Assembly: GCA_039208045.1 (NCBI GenBank) | Contig: JBCCRH010000009.1 | Coordinates: forward strand, 1-32,747 | Length of the DNA stretch: 32,747 nt | Direction: 5' to 3' | Origin: JBCCRH01 sp039208045 | GTDB taxonomy: Bacteria; Bacteroidota; Bacteroidia; Chitinophagales; Saprospiraceae | Part shown: one piece after another, positions 26,601-32,747 of the stretch | Layout of the letters: every line of letters starts with the position of its first letter | Numbering within the stretch: the first letter of the stretch is position 1 | The notes under the pieces: generated by a model | The model's database searches: none | What the model was told of the DNA's origin: nothing | What the model saw: the letters and a program-made list of their open reading frames with translations, nothing else | Translations under genes and position numbers: made by a program

Positions 26601-29600
26601 TAGCGGGTATTGTTTCTTTAGACCTAGATGAAGGCGGTGATCGGGATGTGGGCGAAGATTTAGTGGAGAATGTGACTGTTACGCTTCGAAGAGCCAGTGA
26701 TAATAGCATTGTAAGTGGCCCAATCACAACAGGTGCTACCGGGCAGTATGCTTTTGAAGACCTTTCACCAGGTACGTATTATGTGGAGTTTACCAACCTA
26801 CCAGCTGGTACCGTTCCTACCTTCAAAGATATAACGAGCGATGATTTCACCGATTCTGATGTGAATAGCAATGGTCGAACAGATGTTTTTGATATCGTTT
26901 CTTGCGATGATTTAAGCTTTGACCTAGGCTTGCGGAATCAACCGATGAATCCAGCAAGTATTGCAGGTACGGTTTGGGACGAACTAGGCACCAAAAATGG
27001 GCAAATTGATGCCAATGAGCCAGGCGTTAGTGGCGTAACGGTACAGCTGTTAGATGCGAACCAATTTGTCATCACCTCAACCATTACAGATGCAAATGGC
27101 GATTATCTATTTGAAAACTTAGCCCCAAATACTAATTATTTTGTAGCAGTAATTCCCCCGTCACTGACCACGCCACTCACTTCTTCAGGGCCTGATATGG
27201 ATGTTGACCCTGCTTCGGGGGTAAGCATGGTGATTACACCCAACGACAACGAAAATGTAACAGATGTTGATGCAGGCCTTTGTGGACTCCTATCTATCGG
27301 TAACTTGGTCTTCAATGATGCGAATAATAACGGACTGCTAGATGCCAGTGAAACGGGTATCAGCGGGGTAGATGTGTTTTTAATCGCGCAAAGCGATGGC
27401 ATCACCGTTGATGGCGTCACTTATAATACAGGCGAAGAAATTGCGATGACAACCACCGATGCCAATGGCCGCTATGTATTTAAATTTTTACCATCAGGTG
27501 CCTATAGTGTAGAGGTAGAAGCTCCTGGCAATGACCTCCTTTCTTCGGTTGATATTAGCTCCACTCCTACACCCAATGAAATTGATAGCGACGACAATGG
27601 ACTTGGTTTTGCCGGGACAGGCCGAATAGCAAGTAACAATTTAATGTTAGATATTGCTAATGTAGGAGCTCCAACCGATCCAAACTGGACCGAAGCAGAT
27701 GATGGCGTGTTCATCATGGCAATGGATGATCCGGTCACCAATCCCAAAGCGTACTACACGGTAGACTTTGGTTTCTTCCTACCACCACCATGCCCTGATC
27801 TTGATATGCTTGCTGCTGCTAACACAATCGTTTGTGTGGGAAGTACTACCGATTTAACGATTACGCATTCGGCAGACCCAGGCACTTTAGCTATTGTCAG
27901 TTCCACCAATGCTTCGTTGACGGCATCTGAATTGTATGATGTGCCAGAATATACCAATAACGATATCATGTTAGTAAATGGCACGGTAACACCAATGATG
28001 GGAGCAGGTATAACTGTGGTTAGCGGTATTACACCACCAGCAGGGGCCACGACCTATTATGTGATCTTAGCTCAAGGAAACCCAGCTATTCTCGATCCGA
28101 TCTGCCTACCCTTTGCTAGTGTGACCATCACGGGGACTACACAGCCCGAAGCAGGGATGCAAGCGATGGCTTTAACGATCTGTGAGACGGCTACGACAAC
28201 GATTAACCTATTTGATGAGCTAGATGGAGAAGACCCGATGGGTACTTGGACGGCAGGAGCGATGAACCCGATGGGAGGTATGTTTGATGCCGGGGCAGGT
28301 GAGTTTGACCCAACTGGTGTAAGTGTTGGTACGTATACCTTTATCTATAGTTTCGCCGCAACTGGCGGTTGTATGGCCGATGATGCTACCGTTACGATTG
28401 TTGTAGAAGATCAAGCTGAGGCGGGCGCCCAAGCGATGGCAGCAATGATTTGTGAGAGTTCCACTACAACGATTAATCTATTTGATGAGCTAGATGGAGA
28501 AGACCCGATGGGTACTTGGACGGCAGGAGCGATGAACCCGATGGGAGGTATGTTTAATGCAGGGGCAGGTGAGTTTGACCCAACTGGGGTGAGCGTTGGT
28601 ACGTATACCTTCATCTATAGTTTTACAGCTACTGCGGTATGTGCAGCCGATGACGCTACGGTCACGATTAATGTAACCGCTCAACCTGAGGCCGGGGCGC
28701 AAGCGATGGCTTTAACGATCTGTGAGACGGCTACTACAACGATTAATTTGTTTGATGAGCTAGATGGGGAAGACCCGATGGGTACTTGGACGGCAGGAGC
28801 GATGAACCCGATGGGAGGTATGTTTGATGCAGGGGCAGGTGAATTTGACCCAACGGGTGCAGGGATTGGTACGTATACTTTCACCTATAGTTTTGCAGCA
28901 GTTGGCGGTTGTATGGCCGATGATGCTACCGTTACGGTTATTGTAGAAGAGCAACCTGAGGCGGGCGCCCAAGCGATGGCAGCAATGATTTGTGAGAGTT
29001 CCACTACAACGATTAATCTGTTTGATGAGCTAGATGGAGAAGACCCGATGGGTACTTGGACGGCAGGAGCGATGAACCCAATGGGTGGTATGTTTGATGC
29101 AGGGGCAGGTGAGTTTGACCCAACTGGGGTGAGCGTTGGTACGTATACCTTTATCTATAGCTTTACAGCTGGCACTGCTTGTCAAGCCGACATGGCGACC
29201 GTAACCATCGAAGTGGCTGCACAGCCAGAAGCTGGTATGCAAGCGATGGCGCTGACAATTTGCGAGACAGCTACTACCCCTATCAATTTATTTGATGAGC
29301 TAGACGGAGAAGACCCCATGGGAACATGGGCAGCAGGAGCGATGAACCCGATGGGTGGTATGTTTGATGCCGGGGCAGGTACCTTCGAGCCAATAGGGGC
29401 AAGTGTTGGTACGTATACCTTTACATACAGTTTTGCCGCAGCTGGTGGTTGTGCTGCCGATGATGCTACTGTTACCATTATTGTAGAAAATCAGCCAGAG
29501 GCAGGTATGCAAATCACTCCACTAACGATTTGCCAAATTTCTACGACCACGATAGATTTATTTGCACAATTAACTGGTGCAGATATGGGGGGCGACTGGA

Positions 29601-32600
29601 CTGCCGATGGTAGTAACCCTGGTAATACTGGATTTAACACAGCAGGCACCTTTGACCCAACGGGTACTCCTGCTGGTACGTATACCTTTAATTATACCTT
29701 TTCAGCAGGGGCAGCTTGCGCGGCAGATATGGCTACCGTCACCGTCGTTGTCGACGGCGTAGATTATGGTGATTTGCCAGACGGCACTATTGCCGGCACG
29801 CCAGACTATCCGACAACTCTAGCGGACGGTGGTCCTCGCCACTGTGTTCCTGCTACCCCAGCTCTTTATTTGGGGAATACAGTCATCGTAGATACGGAGG
29901 CCGATGGCCAACCAGATGCTGATCCAAATAATGCGGGTGATGGCGACGATGAGGATGGATTTGATACTGGAACGATGTTTGTAGCTGGTATTACGGTCAA
30001 TGCTACTATTCCAATCGTCAATACTACGGGCAGTGCTGCCACTTTAGTAGCATATGCAGATTGGAACAATAACGGTACACTCAATGATGCCGGAGAGGTA
30101 TTTACCATTTCGTTAGCATCCACCGATGTGTCTGCTACCGTTCCTTTTGTAGTGCCAACCAATGCGGTATTGAATACCAACTTAGGCTTACGATTCCGAC
30201 TCAGCACAGACGCTTCAGCAGTGGCTAGTCCCACCGGCGACGCTCCTGACGGAGAAGTAGAGGATTACTTTATCCAAGTAATGGGCTTTGACTTTGGGGA
30301 CTTAGTCGACTTAGGTCCTGGCACGAGCATGGGCAACTATGAGACACAAACTGCCAGCAATGGTGCTCGCCATAAGATCAGTACTGACCCCACAACGGGG
30401 TCTGTAAATCTAAAGATTGGCGCGACGGTCGATGCGGAAGCAGATGGCCAGCAAAGCCCAATGGCGATGGGAGATGGAGCAGACGAAGATGGCTTGACCT
30501 TACCGACCTTTACTACCGGTATTCCGGTGAATATTCCAGTAGATGTGATGAATATGACGGGCATGGATGCAACACTGGTATTATTTATTGATTGGAATGA
30601 TAATGGAGTGCTGAATGATGCTGGAGAGGTATACACGGAGACCGTCATTAACGGAGCCACCATAGTAACCTTTAACGTAACTCCGCCATTAAGTGCCGTG
30701 CTGACTGCTCCACTTGGAGTGCGCTTGCGCTTGAGTACGGATGCGACAGCAGCAGGTAGCCCGACAGGAGTTGCTCCCGATGGAGAAATTGAAGATTATA
30801 TCAACCCATCAATAGGCTTTGATTATGGTGATTTGCCAGATACGGGCATGGGTACGGGCGGTGATCCGAGTATGCCTCTGGTACCTGCCAATTATCAGAC
30901 GCTACGAGGTGATAATGGTGCCCGCCACCAGATATTGACCGATGCGGTGGGTAATCCATTACTAAAAATAGGGGCTGCGGTAGATGATGAAGCGGATGGT
31001 CAGCCCAGTGCCGATGCAGGCGAGATGGGTGGTGATGATAATAATGGAGTAATGGGCGATCCCGATGATGAAGATGGTATTGATTTAGCTACGATTCCAC
31101 TATTTATTTTGACGCAAACCACAACGCTCAATATTCCGGTGATGAACATGAGCGGAGCGGATGCCACGCTAGCGGTATTTATAGATTTCAATAAGGATGG
31201 TTCTTTTGATGCTACGACGGAGAAGTTTACAGCAGCTGTTCCTCAAAATACAATGACAGAGGATATTGCGGTGTCAATTCCAGTGCCAGTGGCTAGTGTA
31301 GTAGGTCAAGACCTAGGGATGCGTATTCGCTTAGCTAACGATATGGCGGAAGTGATGATTGCGGTAGGTACGGCGAGTACAGGCGAGGTAGAAGACTATA
31401 TGATACAGGTAGTTGGCTTTGACTACGGTGATTTGCCAGACACTTATGGTACGGAAGATCCTAACGGGCCAAAGCATATCGTGAACGAAAATCTTACTCT
31501 GGGCACCTGTGTGGATTCCGAGATTAATGGCTTACCCGAAGCGATGGCAGGCTTGATGAGTGGCGGCGATGATAATGATCCTGGCCTAGCGACTTTTGGT
31601 GCTTGCAATGATGGAGATGATGATGAAGATGGAATTGAGTTTGTGACGCCTATGCTTCCCGGTGAAGAAGCTTGTATTTCGGTAACGGCAGTTAATAACA
31701 CAGCTAGTGATGCGGTTTTACAAATGTGGGTAGACTTTGACGGGGATGGCATCTTCAGCATAGCAGAAGAAATAACCTTTACTAGTGCGAATGGCAATAG
31801 CATCCCAATGGGTGGTGGCGTAGCAGATGAGTTATACTGCTTCGATGTACCCACGGGGGCCATTTTCCGTGAGGGTGCTGCTTTTGTGCGCTTCCGCCTT
31901 AGTCCTATGGGTGGGCTTCCGCCAAATAGTCAAGCTTTACCGGTTCCCTTTGGAGAGATTGAAGATTACAAAGTGCCTTTAGCCAAGCTCGGTAACTTAG
32001 TTTGGGAAGATAGCAACTTTGATGGCACGCAAGATATGGGAGAAGCTGGTCTAGAAGGTGTGACTTTAAATCTAGAGTGGACGAATCCTGCGGGCGGTAC
32101 AGAGATGTATACGACTACTACTGATGCGAATGGTAACTACTATTTCTGTGGCCTAATCCCTGGAGAATATGAAGTAACGGTTATAGATCCTGATGATTTG
32201 ACTGCCTCCCCAAGTGATAGTGGCAATGACGATTTTGATGATTCAGATCGCCCCAGTGTATCGGTGACAATTACTGATCCAATTGCCTTACCAACGGGCG
32301 AAGATGGACTGACGGATACGCCAGGAGCAGTAGATAACTTCCCAGATGCACAAGAAGATATTAGTATAGACTTTGGGTATGTGGGTATCGATTATGGGGA
32401 TTTACCGGATGGCTTTGAGACACTTTTAGCTACTGATGGAGCAAGACACTTGATGCAAGATGGCAAGTACTTGGGAAGTAGTGTAGATGCAGAAGAAAAC
32501 GGTGCGCCAACTTTTGAAGCAGGTCGCCAAGGCGATGGTGATGATGGTACAGTGAGTAGTTTTGCAAAAGGTACCGCAGGAGTTGATGATGAAGATGGGG

Positions 32601-32747
32601 TGCGCTTTTTAACGCCATTAGTACCCGGTAATGTTTCCTGTATTGAGGTGACTAGCACGTTACCCACAGGAGGTGGATTCTTGAACGGCTGGATAGACTT
32701 TAACGGTAATGATATTTTTGAAGCAAACGAGCAGATCACTTTTGAGA
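23618..32747 (+). CDS. Giant modular surface adhesin (SdrD_B-like and GEVED domains), C-terminus outside window
   Basis: A single open frame from the ATG at 23618 to the window end, more than 3,040 codons, without a stop. An N-terminal signal segment (TVMLLTALLYFGALTNLQA) is followed by DUF11-like beta domains (about 40-845). Four SdrD_B/Cna-B-type domains span about 849-1386, marked by GNFVWEDANNNGRQDAGERG and TDANGxYxF. A Cys-containing linker leads to six tandem 90-residue domains (about 1510-2047). From about 2048 come GEVED domains, each with YGDLPD, a DDEDG acidic loop and GE(V/I)EDY: four complete copies, another SdrD_B domain (about 2789-2923), then a fifth GEVED cut by the window. 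Asp-rich loops suggest calcium binding. Family knowledge predicts a T9SS or gliding-motility C-terminal domain beyond the window. The cargo or surface it binds is unknown. Confidence 0.9.
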   Translation, partial: MKHFYTFYTITTVMLLTALLYFGALTNLQAKTEKQTDRSLLAIETISNFWLYPTSSELAAPPAFMMMAPSLLLDVSVNTTMPTATESVVYTFRYRCASIVENCLDAQISMEFPAGVEITPPVVAGNVQSFTLTGQMLVVNLTSPGTPGVLSAGSSGIFRVSYTFPCVDAGDPQPTTPGSMIDFVMDPEFSAMGAVTATDGADAVTVPTARTCPPPNPPQPAEFRKSGPVAFTTNSAPQFSVDLPDAANVTLPLTITDDIPAGLLFSETNWNTAGGSATNVNVETQVSCDGGVTYNTLTDVNRLQRAYYDAQLTNGTLNNLTDVNGMPTGCRAIITRTGPASASNPDGPQRNFYGIENATNVRLVIPTTFPSQGPGGNTFPNSRFNFRFELDTDNLTPCEPIQNCVTLTDAGTANELSCVNSRFIGVGDFTNPFLQFAQRVNPSPAAGYLGQSSLPTGLSSGFVSALGGSKNVLDVIYRAQLEFGGSQSGNDLENPRFEVTLPEGFDYIISGADPNEYFIVPGGGSTASDAGCSVANSLFTREVLTSGQIKLTFQTTDCNLIGGIGRRILTLEFTARYVGTRELLNLSPAPPFTGVMTVTEEDGTPFVTNNCTVRPSLVDGTDLVFIQIQNTESSKFVKGALDTDFSRFPQFGFTNLNGDGEYVLEITNLDVTGVSRIDVVDILPHINDFSLLVPSQGRLSQWSAELDGAIIIERSDIPGNMFTDASANIVGGVQYSNTYTPCYLNGSMQVELNATNGPTGCSAGGFSTANPAVGARGFAFRWEDTGSPLAFGEKIRIRVDIRQLTGEPDATTGEIAWNSLAFTATNEDGDEFLSSEPIKVGLQMVDQTDVAGLGNFVWEDANNNGRQDAGERGFEGITVRIYDTAGNPILSADGMTPLTALTDANGFYSFPTLMPSTAYIVRLDNPSDFSTQFSGYNLTTTNAAGVDDALDSDASVGNVANVAMSGNFPEISATTPVAGEFDPDFDFGFYKPARVAGIVSLDLDEGGDRDVGEDLVENVTVTLRRASDNSIVSGPITTGATGQYAFEDLSPGTYYVEFTNLPAGTVPTFKDITSDDFTDSDVNSNGRTDVFDIVSCDDLSFDLGLRNQPMNPASIAGTVWDELGTKNGQIDANEPGVSGVTVQLLDANQFVITSTITDANGDYLFENLAPNTNYFVAVIPPSLTTPLTSSGPDMDVDPASGVSMVITPNDNENVTDVDAGLCGLLSIGNLVFNDANNNGLLDASETGISGVDVFLIAQSDGITVDGVTYNTGEEIAMTTTDANGRYVFKFLPSGAYSVEVEAPGNDLLSSVDISSTPTPNEIDSDDNGLGFAGTGRIASNNLMLDIANVGAPTDPNWTEADDGVFIMAMDDPVTNPKAYYTVDFGFFLPPPCPDLDMLAAANTIVCVGSTTDLTITHSADPGTLAIVSSTNASLTASELYDVPEYTNNDIMLVNGTVTPMMGAGITVVSGITPPAGATTYYVILAQGNPAILDPICLPFASVTITGTTQPEAGMQAMALTICETATTTINLFDELDGEDPMGTWTAGAMNPMGGMFDAGAGEFDPTGVSVGTYTFIYSFAATGGCMADDATVTIVVEDQAEAGAQAMAAMICESSTTTINLFDELDGEDPMGTWTAGAMNPMGGMFNAGAGEFDPTGVSVGTYTFIYSFTATAVCAADDATVTINVTAQPEAGAQAMALTICETATTTINLFDELDGEDPMGTWTAGAMNPMGGMFDAGAGEFDPTGAGIGTYTFTYSFAAVGGCMADDATVTVIVEEQPEAGAQAMAAMICESSTTTINLFDELDGEDPMGTWTAGAMNPMGGMFDAGAGEFDPTGVSVGTYTFIYSFTAGTACQADMATVTIEVAAQPEAGMQAMALTICETATTPINLFDELDGEDPMGTWAAGAMNPMGGMFDAGAGTFEPIGASVGTYTFTYSFAAAGGCAADDATVTIIVENQPEAGMQITPLTICQISTTTIDLFAQLTGADMGGDWTADGSNPGNTGFNTAGTFDPTGTPAGTYTFNYTFSAGAACAADMATVTVVVDGVDYGDLPDGTIAGTPDYPTTLADGGPRHCVPATPALYLGNTVIVDTEADGQPDADPNNAGDGDDEDGFDTGTMFVAGITVNATIPIVNTTGSAATLVAYADWNNNGTLNDAGEVFTISLASTDVSATVPFVVPTNAVLNTNLGLRFRLSTDASAVASPTGDAPDGEVEDYFIQVMGFDFGDLVDLGPGTSMGNYETQTASNGARHKISTDPTTGSVNLKIGATVDAEADGQQSPMAMGDGADEDGLTLPTFTTGIPVNIPVDVMNMTGMDATLVLFIDWNDNGVLNDAGEVYTETVINGATIVTFNVTPPLSAVLTAPLGVRLRLSTDATAAGSPTGVAPDGEIEDYINPSIGFDYGDLPDTGMGTGGDPSMPLVPANYQTLRGDNGARHQILTDAVGNPLLKIGAAVDDEADGQPSADAGEMGGDDNNGVMGDPDDEDGIDLATIPLFILTQTTTLNIPVMNMSGADATLAVFIDFNKDGSFDATTEKFTAAVPQNTMTEDIAVSIPVPVASVVGQDLGMRIRLANDMAEVMIAVGTASTGEVEDYMIQVVGFDYGDLPDTYGTEDPNGPKHIVNENLTLGTCVDSEINGLPEAMAGLMSGGDDNDPGLATFGACNDGDDDEDGIEFVTPMLPGEEACISVTAVNNTASDAVLQMWVDFDGDGIFSIAEEITFTSANGNSIPMGGGVADELYCFDVPTGAIFREGAAFVRFRLSPMGGLPPNSQALPVPFGEIEDYKVPLAKLGNLVWEDSNFDGTQDMGEAGLEGVTLNLEWTNPAGGTEMYTTTTDANGNYYFCGLIPGEYEVTVIDPDDLTASPSDSGNDDFDDSDRPSVSVTITDPIALPTGEDGLTDTPGAVDNFPDAQEDISIDFGYVGIDYGDLPDGFETLLATDGARHLMQDGKYLGSSVDAEENGAPTFEAGRQGDGDDGTVSSFAKGTAGVDDEDGVRFLTPLVPGNVSCIEVTSTLPTGGGFLNGWIDFNGNDIFEANEQITFE
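28145..29758 (+). repeat. Six tandem 270-bp repeats in the adhesin
   Basis: Units start at 28145, 28415, 28685, 28955, 29225 and 29495. The first five are near-identical (shared core EDPMGTWTAGAMNPMGGMF); the sixth is diverged and six bases shorter. Units 1 and 3, and units 2 and 4, resemble each other most (TICETATTT versus MICESSTTT), hinting at duplication of a two-unit block. Each unit has two Cys, probably one disulfide per domain. Confidence 0.9.

Noticed and set aside
28220..29512. Series of 67-98 codon open frames on the minus strand with repeated sequence
   Set aside because: They are antisense shadows of the adhesin repeats at a 270-bp period; the plus frame is continuous over 9 kb with recognisable domains.
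28145..29758. Possible CRISPR array because of regular spacing
   Set aside because: The period is 270 bp, the whole unit is coding and in frame, and there are no short repeats with unique spacers.

Overview
The window reads as a piece of a Bacteroidota chromosome, most likely Saprospiraceae/Lewinella-like. The evidence is a secreted protease with BACON domains and a type IX secretion (T9SS) C-terminal sorting domain, a hybrid two-component regulator fused to an AraC-type output domain, an exported TPR-CHAT protein, and a giant adhesin built from SdrD_B-like and GEVED domains. No rRNA, tRNA or CRISPR array is visible. The lineage is inferred from protein families.

Region 1 (1-3697, minus strand) is a tight, translationally coupled operon. 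In order of transcription it encodes a GNAT/LuxI-FeeM-like acyltransferase, a FabG-like reductase, a FabA-like dehydratase, a FabZ-like hotdog protein, an acyl carrier protein and a ketoacyl synthase. Together these look like a dedicated small type II fatty acid synthase whose product is passed from the carrier protein to an unknown acceptor. The ketoacyl synthase is broken: after about 170 codons the DNA folds back into an inverted, about 92 % identical copy of the same gene. This is either a strain-level assembly chimera or a real inverted duplication. Two REP-like palindromes separate this operon from the next gene.

Region 2 (3879-16434, minus strand) holds a hybrid sensor kinase/response regulator/AraC protein, a T9SS-exported S1-type serine protease with seven BACON-like domains (four almost identical), and an exported TPR-CHAT protease-like protein.

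Region 3 (16699-20371) begins with a divergent helical protein of unknown function. Convergent to it is a 48-residue peptide with a textbook double-glycine leader and its own terminator. Then come an ECF-type sigma factor and an overlapping membrane anti-sigma-like protein with TPRs, followed by a remnant of an ISAzo13-like transposase.

Region 4 (20379-32747) contains a response regulator and TPR-histidine kinase pair on the minus strand. Divergent from it is a giant surface adhesin gene that stays open to the window end (over 3,040 codons). The 305-base gap between them carries a perfect 18-bp palindrome with a third half-site exactly one helical turn away, a good candidate operator. The whole window reads as surface, signalling and secretion functions, with one biosynthetic operon.
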